From Sclerotiophoma versabilis (lineage: Eukaryota; Ascomycota; Dothideomycetes; Pleosporales; Didymellaceae): a stretch of DNA of 64,000 nt. The notes under the pieces were generated by a model. The model searched no databases and was not told the DNA's origin. It worked only from the letters and a program-made list of their open reading frames with translations. The DNA lies in the NCBI GenBank assembly GCA_012274445.1, contig JAAROD010000029.1, positions 744,001 to 808,000 on the forward strand, written 5' to 3'. Below, in pieces: positions 22,410 through 34,563 of the stretch. The first letter of the stretch is position 1. Each line of letters opens with the position of its first letter. The translations under genes and the position numbers were made by a program.

Positions 22410-23701
22410 GGTGGGCTACAGATGTGCGGGTTGCGCGGAGATTCGGCGCGCACGAGACCGGCTCGGAGTGGTGATGAGCGAGTGTCGTGGGCGCTGCGCT
22501 CGTCGTTGCGGGCAGGCCTGAGGGAGTTGCGCAGACGGGGCGGTGCTGCGAGCTTGGTGGTGAGGACGGACCCTACGCGCGGTGCGGCAGTGTGAAACGA
22601 GTGACGACTGCAGTGGGACAGGCAATGCTTGTGTTCTCTTGCTCTACCACATCGACGCTGACACGGGCTGTGGAGCGCAACAACGTGGGCGGCGACCTCT
22701 GGCAGCGTGCGCACGCTTTTGATCTGCTATATGGCGCTGTGGAGGTTGGCAATCGCGCGGGGAAGTGGGCGCAGTGGTCTAGCGACGCAGGAGTGACCGC
22801 TAGACGCAGGATAGCGTCGTGAAAGCAGGCCTGGAGCCACCGAACAAACAACAACTGCACGGCCAATTAGAGAACTAGGTGCAGAGCGAGCTGGGAGCGA
22901 CGCCGTTGAGAAGGCTGCCGGAGGTGAATAAGGTTTGCACAAGACGGGCGCGTGGGAGTGTCTCCAACCGCTGCCTCAACCTCCACTACGCTCCTCGTCC
23001 AGAAATCCACCAATGCATGCGACCAGGCTTGTTACGGCCACCACTCGCACTGAATCCACACTGTCCGCCCGCATCTCATTTCGCACGCGTTGCACAGGCC
23101 GTTGAGGGAGATGTGGCCCCTGCTAATCGCATGCTCGCTAAGTTCAATACTCTGCCCTGCCGTCTCTAGCCCCTTGGTCTCCATTCCTGCTCCTCTGACA
23201 CCCCGTACCCAAACAAACACCTGTCGAGGCTGATAGAATTCCATGCTTTTTGCCTCAAATCCCATCCACAGACGCCGTTGGCACCAGTCTCCGCTTTTCT
23301 GAAACGTTATGCGCCCTGATTAAGAGCCTCATATCCTCGCCGCTTGCACCCGTGGATGGACATCTCAATTTCTTTGCGCCAGGGGAGCAGATAGCGCTTC
23401 CATCCCCTGCCCATAACACCGACTTATCAATTATCAGGCGCGCTGCATCGAGTCTGTCAGATAGAACGCCACATGCACGCAACTAGCTCAAGTCTTGTCG
23501 AATGTGTAAGCAGGCAGTTGAAGTGTTCATTTGTTTCTCATTTGGTATTCGTATGATATGCAGAATGACCCCAGACCCGTGACTTCCCCACGAGCGACCA
23601 AACGCCTGGCTTTTTGGTATCCGAGCCCCGCAGGACTTCTCATACGGTCATGTCTGAACTTCGTATGCTAACCTGCTGTTTCTATCTTCACACACACACA
23701 C
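22410..23701. other. Intergenic, 1.3 kb
   Basis: Promoter and leader of palI on the left; 3' flank of the S4 gene on the right, with a short CA repeat at about 23690-23700. No gene seen. Confidence 0.5.
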
Positions 23702-24691
23702 TTACTGGCCGCCGATGGCGTAGGCCCTGCGGCGGTCACGCTCCTCAGCGATGGAGAGCTTGACACCCTTGCCCTTGGGGAGGGAGATCCAGGGCTTCTC
23801 CTGGCCAATGACGATAACGTTGGACTCACGAGTGGTGAACTCGTTGTCAACGGCATCCTTCAAGTGGACGATGTTGAAACCACCATCGTGACGCTCACGG
23901 TGGGTGATGACACCAACACGACCCATGTTACGACCACCAGTGACCATGACGATGACACCAGTGTCGAACTTGATGAAGTCCTCGATCTTGCCGGTAGCAA
24001 GGTCAACCTTGACGGTGTCGTTGACCTTGATGGCGGGGTCGGGGTAACGGATGCTACACAGGTTGTTAGCATAATATCACAAGACATCGCCAGATCCTGG
24101 TCGGATGCCGGGTGCGAGAGGTTGCCCTGCTCAGCACCTAGCCCAAACTTGGTCCAACGTCTGATAGAGCGGGAACTTACGTTCGCGCATCGTGCGTAAC
24201 CAAGTAGGGAATGCCGCCCTTGCCAAGCTGGACACGCTTGACCTTGCCGAGCTTGTATTGTGCCTCCTCAGCGGTGATGCGGTGGACGGTGAAACGACCC
24301 TTGATGTCGTAGATCAGGCGGAAGTTCTCGCCGGTCTTCTCGATGGAGATGACGTCCATGAGACCGGTGGGGAAGGTAGCGTCGGTGCGGACCTTGCCGT
24401 CGACCTTGATGAGGCGCTGCTTGACGATGGCCTTGACCTCGTTACCGTTAAGCGCATACTTGAGGCGGTTGCGGAGGAAGATGATCAGAGGCAGCGAGTC
24501 GCGGGTCTTGTGAGGACCGGGGGAGGCCTTGGGAGCGTAGGCACCTGGGATGTGTCAGTATTGCCGTCCTTCGAGGTCGCGCATCTGCGGGCGATGGGAT
24601 TGCGGGCGGCGGGCATACCGGACAGTTTGTCCAAGAGCCAGTGCTTGGGCGCGCTGAGGCGCTTCTGGTGCTTCTTGGGTCCACGGGCCAT
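23702..24691 (-). CDS. rps4: 40S ribosomal protein S4 (eS4)
   Basis: Exons 24691-24619, 24544-24181 and 24053-23702 give 262 aa, the normal eukaryotic length. It is a structural protein of the small ribosomal subunit. The N-terminus MARGPKKHQKRLSAPKHWLL, the S4-like segment RLIKVDGKVRTDATFP, the KOW-containing C-terminal part (VMVTGGRNMGRVGVI) and the end RRRAYAIGGQ are typical. Introns are 74 and 127 nt, GT-AG. Just upstream of the ATG a CTAAC followed by ACAACAG looks like a branch point and acceptor, so a 5' leader intron is likely, as in many fungal ribosomal protein genes (inferred). Confidence 0.97.
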
Positions 24692-25107
24692 TTTGACTGT
24701 TGTGTGAGGTTAGTCGTCGACGATGAGGGGTCCTGTCGAGAAGAAGTCCGCTGCACAGCAAGACATTTCGAATTTCGACAGTCGCTTAGCCTTAGCGTGC
24801 ATGGCAAAGACTGCTCCGAGACGTTGTTCCGCGCCGATCGGTGGAAAAGTGGAAAAGTGGGTCGCTCGTGGCTCGCGTATCATGCGCGACTATCAGCTCG
24901 AGTGTTGAAGAACATGTCTGCACAGAGCCAATCCGTACTACGACTTCAACACCTAGATTGGAGGGTTAGATTTCGATCAATGTAGCCCATACATGCTGGA
25001 ACATGCTTCTGCTACGGTTGTGCATGATCACGCAACCAACACGCCGAACACATGAGGGGACCCAGATGGTGGTATCTTGTTCATGATCATGCTACTGCGC
25101 TTCTAAT
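24692..25107. other. Promoter of the S4 gene
   Basis: Contains the probable 5' leader intron acceptor of the S4 gene next to base 24700 and nothing else that is recognisable. Confidence 0.5.
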
Positions 25108-26338
25108 CTAAGCGTATCCCTTCAGAACTGCCGCCTCAGCATTCAATATCGATGAGCCCGCGGCGCCAATGACAGTGTTGTGGCTGAGCGCAACAAACTT
25201 GATGTCAAAGATACCCGACTCGTCCTCGCGCACGCGACCAACACTGACAGCGTAACCTCGATCCGTCTCTCTGTCCAGCCTAGGCTGCGGCCTGTCTGGC
25301 TGGTCCATGACCACAATAGCCTTCGCAGGCGCCGAGGGGGCGCCCAATTTCTGCACATCAGACACGTACTCACGCATAGCCTGCTTGACCTCCTCTGCGC
25401 TTGGCGGCGGGCGGCGCTGGAAGCGCAGCGAGACGCATGCTGTATGACCATCGAGCACAGGCACACGATTGCATGCCGCAGAGATCTTCATGGGCCTGTC
25501 GACGAAACCGGTGACATCGTCGTTGACGCTGCCCAGAATCTTGGATGCCTCGGTCTCGAGCTTGTCCTCCTCGCCTGAGATGAAAGGTACCACATTGTCG
25601 ATGATGTCCATGCTGCTCACACCTGGGTATCCTGCGCCTGACACAGCCTGCATTGTGACGACCGAGACCTGGTCAATAGGACCAAACTTCTCCAGCGCAG
25701 CGAAGGGGATGACTATGCCGATGACAGCGCAGTTCGAGTTACAGACGAGGAAGCCCTTCTGCAGCTTGTGGTGGTCTCTTTGGTGCTTGATCACGTCGAG
25801 ATGTGAGAGGTTGACGGTAGGGACGACGAGGGGAACGAGCGGGTCGCGGCGGTAGTTCTTTGCGTTCGAGAAGACGGCGAGGTTGGCCTTGAGGAAGGAC
25901 ATTTCTGGAGTAGGTTAGCAACCAATTTGCGCATTTGACTCAGTATACATACCGACATCTCCGGCAACGTCGCTATCGAGCCCAGAGAAGACCAGGTCGC
26001 AGTCTGCGAACTCCTCCGCTGTGCACTTCTTCACCACAAGGTCGCCAATGCGGTCCGAGAACGGCAGAGCCTGCTTCCACTTGACGGCATCCCTGTACTT
26101 CTTGCCGGCTGAGCGCTCGGAAGCACCAACAGCGTGCAGAACAAAGTGTGGGTGAAGCTGCAGCAGCAAGATGAAGCGCTGGCCTACAGAGCCCGTGGCG
26201 CCGAGCACACCTGCAGTTGTGTGAGCAAAACGTCCAACATCAATTAAATAAAGCAACCGACATACCGCACTTCTTCTTGGGGAAGTTGCTGTTGTTGGAT
26301 GTAAAGCTTACAGCGTCCATGTTTGCTGGTAGAGACAT
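25108..26338 (-). CDS. HOM2: Aspartate-semialdehyde dehydrogenase
   Basis: Exons 26338-26266, 26210-25953 and 25904-25108 give 375 aa. It reduces aspartyl phosphate to aspartate semialdehyde, the second step toward homoserine, threonine, methionine and isoleucine; the pathway is absent from animals. The NADP loop is VLGATGSVGQRF, split by intron 1. The active-site cysteine is in VCNSNCAVIG, followed by MQAVSGAGYPG and the substrate-binding CNRVPVLDGHT. Introns of 55 and 48 nt are GT-AG with correct phase. TGASTCA sites (the cross-pathway-control element) lie just upstream of the ATG and in intron 2. The protein should be cytosolic. Confidence 0.96.
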
Positions 26339-26346
26339 GGTGGAAT

Positions 26347-26353
26347 TGAGTCA
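26347..26353. promoter_or_regulatory. TGAGTCA, cross-pathway-control-type site
   Basis: A perfect TGASTCA (CPC1/Gcn4 binding consensus) nine bases upstream of the aspartate-semialdehyde dehydrogenase ATG. The position is unusually close to the start codon, so it may be coincidental. Confidence 0.35.
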
Positions 26354-26619
26354 ATCGGAGATCCGACAACTTTATGAGAATGACGCGGGGTGCTGGGGCT
26401 GGAGCCGATCGCGGAGCGCAAACGATCTCCGCATGCAGCAAATTTCAGTATCACTGACCACGGCAGCAACGGCATTCAATATGCACTTCAGGATTGCGTC
26501 TTGATGCCGAACATGTGTGCACAGCTATGTAACCCGCAAATGCCGTAAGATCAAAGATCCTTCCAATGCGAGCTTACAGTACGCCGAAGGAATGCTGCAA
26601 AGTCAACCCTTTCCCACTT

Positions 26620-28791
26620 TCATGCCTTCACGTCCATGATCTTCCCAGGGTTCATGAGCCAATGCGGATCCAGCGCGCCCTTGATGCTCCTCATGACATT
26701 GATCGTGTCGACTCCAAGCTCCTTCTGAAGCGAGGCTTTTTTGCCCAACCCAATGCCGTGTTCGCCGGTGCAAGTACCCTCCATCTCCAGTGCGCGATCA
26801 ACCATATCGTGTACGCATTTCTCGACCGCTGCGCGCTCCTTGGGATCCTTGCTGTTGTACATGATGCTTTCGTGGAAGTTGCCATCTCCAATGTGGCCCA
26901 GGATACTGGCGAACAAGCCAAGATCGTCCATTTCCTTCTTCGAGATCTCTGTTTTATGTCGGTCAGCAGTGACAAGTCAATTCGCTTGACTTCTTCTTCT
27001 ACGTACCTATTATGTCCGGTAATCTCGAGATAGGGACAGCAACGTCTGTTGACCAGACCTCGTCGCCTTCTCTGCGAATCGCCATCATGCTCCAGAGAGA
27101 CTCTTTGCGTGCTGACCAAAGCTGCCTGCCTTCTTCAGCAGTCTTTGCGAACTCGAAGTCTCCACTCTTGTGCCTCTTAGATATCTCTTTCACTAATTGG
27201 ATGTTCTCTCGCACCTGCACTGGTCAGCTTCTGTCTCTTTGGTCGTGTAGTTTGTGAACTCACACCCGCCTTGGTACCCGAAAACCTGTTTGCGATAATC
27301 AGTCTTGACCTAAAGATGCCTGGAGGATTTTACTGAGGGACGTGGTTGACTTACTTGAAGAACATGGTGGGGACTTCTTTCCACTTCCTGTGCGTCGAAC
27401 CAGCTTTGTTGATCACACCCATTTGCACATCATCCATGATCTCCATTGCAGCAATGGGTACGCCTGCTCTGAGGACTTTGGAGGCCGCCGCTGCAGCATC
27501 GCGAATTGTGGGAAACGTAACGACAGCGACGCTAGTCTCTTGGGGTATGACAGCCAGCTTCAAGGTGATCTCAGTTACGATGCCTAATGTGCCTTCAGAA
27601 CCAACGAAGAGGTTTGTTAAGTTGTAACCGGCAGATGACTTCCTATGCATTGTTAAATTTGGCTATTTCGAACCAAGTATTAATGCTCACCGAGGCCGCT
27701 TTCTCGTCTTGATAACTGTGCCATCAGCTAGCACTACTGTCAGATTGATGACCCATTCTTTCATCGTGCCATATCGCACGGCATTTGTTCCACTATTACA
27801 GCCTCAGTTCAGCATCATCCTGACTTTGTGCGATATTGTTACCTGCAACTCGTGCCGACCATGCCACCAATCCTGGCCTGTCTCAAAGATTAGCGAATTG
27901 CGGATTACCGATTTGGGTGATGCCGGATGCAAATTGACACCTCCGAATTGCGTCACTTACAGATGGCCCAGGATCTACGGGAAAGAATAGACCGGAGTCT
28001 TTGATCTGATCGTTCAGGCTCATCCAAGGCACAGAAGGCTGAACAACAACATCCATACTGAGAGTCTGACATCAGCCTTATGTCGACTTCATTTCACTAG
28101 ATCTTCGAGCTTACTCATCCGCGTGCAGCGCAAGAACCTGGTCCATGAACGTGAAGTCGATGCTCATACCACCGAAAGGAGCAGAGAAGTTGGCCTCAAG
28201 ACTTGATCCTCCAGAGTATGGGACTTTGATCGATCAGTCTCAAGTCTAGCACGCGCATGTTGGTACGTACTCATAGGAATCTTGTACTTGTGGCATACTT
28301 GCGCAAGCTGTGAGACCTCTTCTGTTGACTTAGGGTAGGCCACCGCCACCGGGAGCTGTTCGATGTTGATTGATGACCATTCTGAGTAACCGTGCCTGTG
28401 AAGGTCTTCGTCATCTGTACTAATTGTATCCTCGCCGAGTGTAGCTCTTAGTTCCTCAATCGCCTGAACGTAGTCAGTAAGGACGCAGTGTTGCTATGAC
28501 ACCCGGTTGACCTGCCTTCTCCATCTCTTTCTTTGAAGCATACTGCGGGCCTGTAGAGCTCATCCATGATGGCTGTAGTTTCGAGGCATCGTTAATGCCA
28601 TATAGATACGTCGCTGTGCCGATGAAAGCCGAGAATAGTATTACTCTGCCTGTCGACCAGAACGCCTTTTGCGCGTATATGGGTCCAGGCTTGAAGCTTT
28701 GATCGGATCCAGACGTTCTTGCTCGAGAGCTGCCACGTTTGAGTAGAGGTGAGGCAGATTGTCTAAGTCTCACGATTGATTGACGCAACAT
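26620..28791 (-). CDS. DLD1: D-lactate dehydrogenase (cytochrome), mitochondrial
   Basis: Ten exons: 28791-28516, 28463-28271, 28223-28115, 28057-27961, 27877-27843, 27792-27691, 27642-27355, 27285-27266, 27219-27007 and 26948-26620, giving 553 aa. The enzyme is FAD-dependent and oxidises D-lactate to pyruvate, passing electrons to cytochrome c. The N-terminus is Arg/Ser-rich (mitochondrial presequence), followed by one membrane segment (VILFSAFIGTATYLYG). FAD-binding motifs are PYSGGSSLEANF and GMVGTSCSGTNAVRYGTM; the C-terminal part has HIGDGNFHESIMY and EGTCTGEHGIGLGKK. Exon 8 is a 20-nt microexon, exon 5 is 35 nt, and intron 1 fits only as GC-AG. The paralogue family also includes D-2-hydroxyglutarate dehydrogenases; the membrane anchor favours DLD1. 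Confidence 0.93.
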
Positions 28792-30087
28792 GGTGAGGTT
28801 TGTGGAAAGCACTGAGTGAAGTTGAAGTAAGCTGTGCGGCGGCTGGTGAGACTAAAAGGTAGAGTCCACTTTCAACGCCCACAGGGTCACGCGGCAAGCT
28901 CGTGGCTACGGGAATAGAGGCATGGAGTCCACCACTGTGGGACTCGGCGGCACTTCAAGGGTTGGGGAGCCTCCAAGAAGCGGGTCATAGGCGGGGATAG
29001 CCTCGGACTAGACGCTGTTGGCGCTATTCGTCTTGCGGGCATGATGTCGAGTAGCGGCACACAGGTAAAGCCTTGAAGGCTACTAGGCGTGGGAGGCTGA
29101 CGAGAATTTGATCATACTTTTAAATTTTCGGCTCGCGCAGCAACACGCGATGGATGTGCCGCATGGTCATCTGCAAGGGGCCTGTAAAAAGCAAGGTGAT
29201 TGCGGGGAAGACCAGGGCAGCGACAGTTGGGCGCATCGTGAACGAGCATCCTGGTAACGTTCCGACCTGTCGTCGTCGCGTGACGAGACACCTTAGATCT
29301 CTGGCCTTTGCGTGGGAGCTTCAGAATCATATAATTCACAAGTGTTGCGCAACTCACAGCTACGTTTTCTGATCCAAGACACGATTGTCGTGAGCGGAGT
29401 TGCCCGCTGATCTGAACCTCAAGACCTTGAGGCTCTCATAGTTCCCTGCAAATGCAACGAAGCATCGCTCTGCATGCATGGAAAACACTCGTGGGTAATC
29501 ATTGGATGCCAGTGATACAATTACTCATGACGAAACTGAATCCTTGTCTGTGCAACGCATGGACGTTGGCTGAGAAGAATGCGTGGGGGTAGAGGCTTTG
29601 CATCCTTCGCCAATCCACCCACTCTTGTTCCTCGATACGATCTTAGGGCTTTGTGGTCGATGACAGCGGGGCGTCAGACCGGTTCAAATGCCGCATTGAC
29701 GGCACGCGACCGCACTAGAATCAGACGTCTTCCGAAATCGTTGAGGCCTGACGGACCGCTGCGCTGTAAGTGTACATGCCTCAACATAGGTAGCTGCCTA
29801 GAGCAACAAAGCGTTCAGGCAAGACACGCAGGACGAGAATAAGGACAGACGAAGAGACCAGACCTGCGCGACATCTCGTTGCATTCAACAATGGAATAAG
29901 CAAAGTTAATGTCAATGCCAGATGCCGGGGCTGCTGAGCGCTAGTGAAACGTGAGAGCGCGTGTGTTTCGTGCAGATGGCGCTTCCTCGGCGGTTCAGTT
30001 GCCAGAGCACCCGCGACCCCAAACAAATTCGAACACGCTCCACCACGAGCACCTAGTCTTACTCCACGCCACCTAGCTCAACCTAAC
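28792..30087. other. Divergent intergenic region
   Basis: About 1.3 kb between the starts of the D-lactate dehydrogenase and the coiled-coil gene; it should hold both promoters. One CCTCGG hexamer occurs at 29001-29006. No gene seen. Confidence 0.5.
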
Positions 30088-33000
30088 ATGGAGATGGACA
30101 TCAGATCGGAGCTGTCGTCAGAACTAACAAGGATAATCGAATGTCCATACCCGGCCTCACTGTCTGTGAGTATCTGCCCCGCATCGTTCCAGCTTTGCCA
30201 GCGGTACAAAACGGCAAATGACTTGATACATATGCATTTGATGTGCGAATGCTTACGCACAGATAACGCAGAAACTGGAGGGTCTTCTTACTCGCGTTGA
30301 TGAAGTTACTATACAATCCTGTATCCATGATCGACCACCATGTGCAGTGACGAGGCTGGCCACGCTCGTTTGCGATGCATTACCACTATGGGCTTACACT
30401 TCACATGTCTTGCAACTTCTCTGTACGTATGAATTCATAGTACTTGATTGTGGCAACAACAGCTGAAAACTCAGGTTGCTCTCCCGAGTTTACCGAGAAA
30501 CTCTTATTACAGAGTCCAGGACTTCTCAATGCTCTGCTACTGAAGGCGAACTCTTCACAACATGACTTTGAAGATGTGAGTCTGACGTCTGATTTTCCTG
30601 ATTCACACTGATCTTTATAGTACCTGGGACTATGCGTGCAACTTCTGTCGCGACCTCTCCCAGAGTCCATCTCACTACCTGCAAGTGCGCAGTCGTTTTT
30701 CCTTCGCGTGTTCGAGCGAGCCACGCAGAATCCAGATGTTAGCACGCTCCAGCCTGTTTATAACATGCTCAATGGAGGGTGCCGAAAGCTTCTTAAACTG
30801 TTGCCAGCCGAGGTACGACAGCAGTTCGATCGCGAGTTGTGTCATATATTGTCCTCGAACGGTACTGGGCAAAATTCCATGTTACTGCTGTGGTGCTTTG
30901 GAATAGTCATCATTGCAGAGCATCCTGAGGACTTTAGTGAATCACATAACTTCGGGCTAGACCAGCCTTCATCAAAAGCAGGCCTCGACAAGCAATGGAA
31001 GACGGCATCCGGGCGCAAGTTGTTCGGATCTCCTAATGGATTATACAAAACCATCAACTTAACTTACCTCAGTGTGATCTGGGCGATGAAGGGTGATGTT
31101 GGCGTGTCGGATGCTGAGGCCATCGAAGGCATACGGATCGCTGTCAGAACATTACGCTTCGTAGACATTGAAGTACGAGTAGGCTGGCCAAACTCCAGCG
31201 GGTTGGCGAAGAGCATATTTCCGAAGCTTCCGACCAAGATCTTACGTGAAGGTATCCACTCAACTGTTCAGCTTGAGGCCTTATGCTTCTATGCGATGAT
31301 CGCAGGGGTAAACAATCTTCCCATGGAGATTGTAACACACTATCAGCGCTGCTTGGTCATGCTCGAGGAACTTGCGGATGCACGCTCTTTGCGTGAGATT
31401 TTACTGGTTTCTTTCCCTATGTATACTGTAAGTGAAACATGGAGCATCTGAATTATCTAAACTGACTCTTGTAGCCGCAAATGCAAGACAGCCTATTCCG
31501 GACGTTACTTTCCGATGCGCTCGATACTTGCATCGCAGATTCGACTGCTCGCCCATTGAACAACATCGTTACTTTGGTCGACACATTGGCTGTTGTTTCA
31601 TCGCACTGCGCAGCCCTGCGCACGAAGCTACTACTGGCTTTTTCATCATCAACGCTACAGGACAAACTATGGAACCTAGTTCGGACCAATACAACCACGG
31701 CAGATGGTGGTTGTCGCACATACGCCGCATCGTTGCATCGAGAGGCAGTCACCGCCACAATCTCCTTGATACTTAGCCTGACCGTTTCAGCGCAGCCTGA
31801 AGAGCCGTCCTTGCCACACTCACTCGCTTCTGCTTTGATCACCAAGCAACGTAAGCTTCCTCATGTTCCGAGGCAGTGCTCGCATGTGGCGAGCATACCG
31901 AGTGATCCCTCGTTTTCACTATTCCAGCAAGAGTCGACTCCTTTCACTGGCCAACACCTGCAAGACTGGAGAAATCGTCTCAAGTCCGAGCTCCAAAGCC
32001 AAAACTCCTATCAGTGTGACTCCATTGTACGCTCGGTAGCACAGATCTGCCAAGATCTGGAAACACGTTGCAATACCGTTGAGGAGCCACTTCGTCGGGA
32101 GAAAGCAAGATCGCGGGAGCTTGAGCAGCGTGTAGAAGAGCTCAGCGAACAGGTCTCCTCTCTCGAGTCGCAGGCGGCAGATGACCGTTTTCATTTGGAT
32201 GGTTTGGAGGACGAGAAACTGAGCCTTGCAGATGAGAAAGACCGAATCTCTGCCAGACTGGACGAGCTCCGAGTACAATTTGAGAAAGCTAACAGGAATG
32301 CGGACGAGGCTCTTGGCACCGCTCGAGAAGGGTTCAACGCGAGGGAGCTTGAAATGCGCTCGACGATTTTGAATCACGAAGAACAGCTTCGTAGCCGTGA
32401 GAACGAAGTTCGGAAGCTAGGTAGTATTGTGAGCGAAGTAAGAGACTCTTTAGAGCATACTGAAGAGGAGCTTCGTGCTCTTGGCGAGCGATACGAAGAT
32501 CTACAGTCTCGCCTCGGAGACACTGCTCGCCAGCTCGACGACGAACGCGAGGCAAAATTCAGGCAGTCCGAGGAAATTCTTAAGCTCAAACAACGTGGCA
32601 CCAATCTAGAACACCAACTTCAAGCCACCGAGTCCGAATTGGAGGCCATCACTGGGCAACTCAGTGATATTGAGGTCAGTCATCAAGAACTCAAACAGTC
32701 TTCTGAAAATGCATTAAGGGAATTGGAGGCCAAATATACGACCGACCAGGAGATTGCTGCTGCTAGAGCAGAAAAGGAGTGCAATAAGCTTAATAGCAAG
32801 CTCACAGAAACCCAGCAAACGAGCCGACAGTTGAAGGAAGCGCATGACAAGACCCAAAGGGAGTTATACTCTCTACAAAACACATTCTCGACCCTTGAAA
32901 CTAGAGCACAAGAGCTTGATGTACTTTGTGGAGAACAAGAGGAGGAGCTTGAAGAACTGAGGACTTTGCGTAGGAATGTACTAGCTTCAATGGGTCTTGC

Positions 33001-33601
33001 AACGCAAAACCCTCTGGCGGTTCAATCTGCATCTCGCTTACAGAAAGATGGCACTGTGCCAAAGACTTCGCGCGAACCACAAGAGCATAGGCGACGAAAA
33101 TCAGCAATTCAAACTCAGGACAATGCACCGAAAGTCACGACAGCAGCTTCGGGCTTTACCAACACGGCGATGGAGAATATTGCTGAAGATTCCTTCGCTT
33201 CCCCAGGGCACGAATCGCAAAACGGCTCGACGCCCAAACGCCAAAAACCCTGCCCATCATCCAAGGTGCCTACAATACAGACGCCGTTTAACGAGAAGCC
33301 AACTCTCGCTTCGCGCTCAACGTGTAAGAAGTTATCACCTGTCAAGCGCTCTGCCTTGCGGCAGATGTCCCCAAATCGTCGGCACACCACAGTTGGTTTT
33401 GCACTGTCTGAGGTTGAGGACCCAGGGCAAGTGCAGGAAGCCGTCTCAGCAAGGAAGAGACAAGGAAGCCTTCGCGGAGCTTCTCAGGAGGACTTTGATA
33501 TGGATGACTATCTTGCAGGAACACCATTCACACCTGGAGCGTTCGTATCAGGCACAGGAAGGCTCCCAGATGAGGACGACATAACGACCACGGAGCTATA
33601 A
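30088..33601 (+). CDS. Large helical/coiled-coil protein, unknown function
   Basis: Exons 30088-30165, 30263-30422, 30463-30575, 30621-31427 and 31475-33601 give 1094 aa, all GT-AG. Residues 1 to about 540 are helical and hydrophobic in an armadillo-like pattern (LATLVCDALPLWAYTSHVLQLL, EFTEKLLLQSPGLLNALLLK). Residues about 570-890 form a long continuous coiled coil rich in Glu, Leu, Gln and Arg. The last 200 residues are basic and Ser/Pro-rich with repeated SP sites (LSPVKRSALRQMSPNRRHTTVGF) and an acidic end. Such SP-rich tails suggest cyclin-dependent kinase control and a spindle or nuclear role, but I do not recognise the family. Automated annotation may label it myosin-like because of the coiled coil. 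Confidence 0.82.
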
Positions 33602-34563
33602 GATTGATGTCTCAGTTCGACCCTTTTGTTTAGACGGCTGGCGCTTGCATTGTTTGGTAGTTTATGGTACCCTCACAGAAACTTGCATATGTGGCGTACA
33701 GGAGTCGGTCATTGCATTCATACTGCAGGTCTTGTTCTTACACGTGCCTTTTGATCCGCTCTTACCTGTCTATGGCTTTATCGTTGTGGTCGCCGTACCT
33801 CCTTGCGTTCTTTCTTGTCTCTAATTTTCTCTACCGCTCTACTCCACACCTTCTTCAGATATTTAACCCACATCTCTGTCTCCTTCCCCTGCAGTCAAAT
33901 TGAGTGTTGAATTGCAATCATACTGCTGAATGTTTGGAGTGTTGTCTCGCCAGACGAAGTCACTTACATTATCAGATCGTTACTTGCCAAGGTGCACTTC
34001 ACCTCCTTACGCAGTCTCTCGCACAACCTCCAAGCACACTATTCTTATCTATAGAGCTTGCAGTCGCTTTGAACCATTGGGCTGCGCCTGAAATCTGGCA
34101 ATCGGGTCTATTTTGTCCGCTACTTCCTCAACATCGATACCCCCCCCCCCCCCTTCTTTTGGCAATACGTGTACCTTGAACGAGCCAATCTCACCTCGAC
34201 TTAATTGATCGACTGAAATCTTGGTATCCTATAAAAGTATCAGTTAAGCTGCAGCATTAGTGCCCGAGCCTTCACCTGGCCGCCGCTCCTCCACCGCTTC
34301 TGGTCTCACCAAAACGGCAGTCACGACAAACGCTTCTTGACATTACTAGTAACTGCTCCCGTTCAACCTTTGCAGCAGCAAACGCGTTGACTAACAAACC
34401 GCGTCAGTCCAACTTCTCACTCTACCGACCTTGTTCACACGAAACCGACCATCTCCCAAAACTCCAATAACGAAAACACCCCTTGGATCGACACATCTGA
34501 CAGCAACTAACTCCGTGACGGGTGAGGGACCTTACAACCCTCATTTCACGTGCAGCTTATATC
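33602..34563 (+). promoter_or_regulatory. Promoter and long leader of the RdRP gene
   Basis: A TATAAAAG box lies at 34230-34237, about 330 bases upstream of the ATG. A run of 14 C is at 34140-34153. The bases before the start are C/T- and A/C-rich, as in fungal leaders. No separate gene is supported. Confidence 0.5.

Noticed and set aside
29670..29700. GGTTCAAAT, a T-loop-like sequence
   Set aside because: The flanking bases do not form a T-stem and no acceptor or anticodon arms can be folded.
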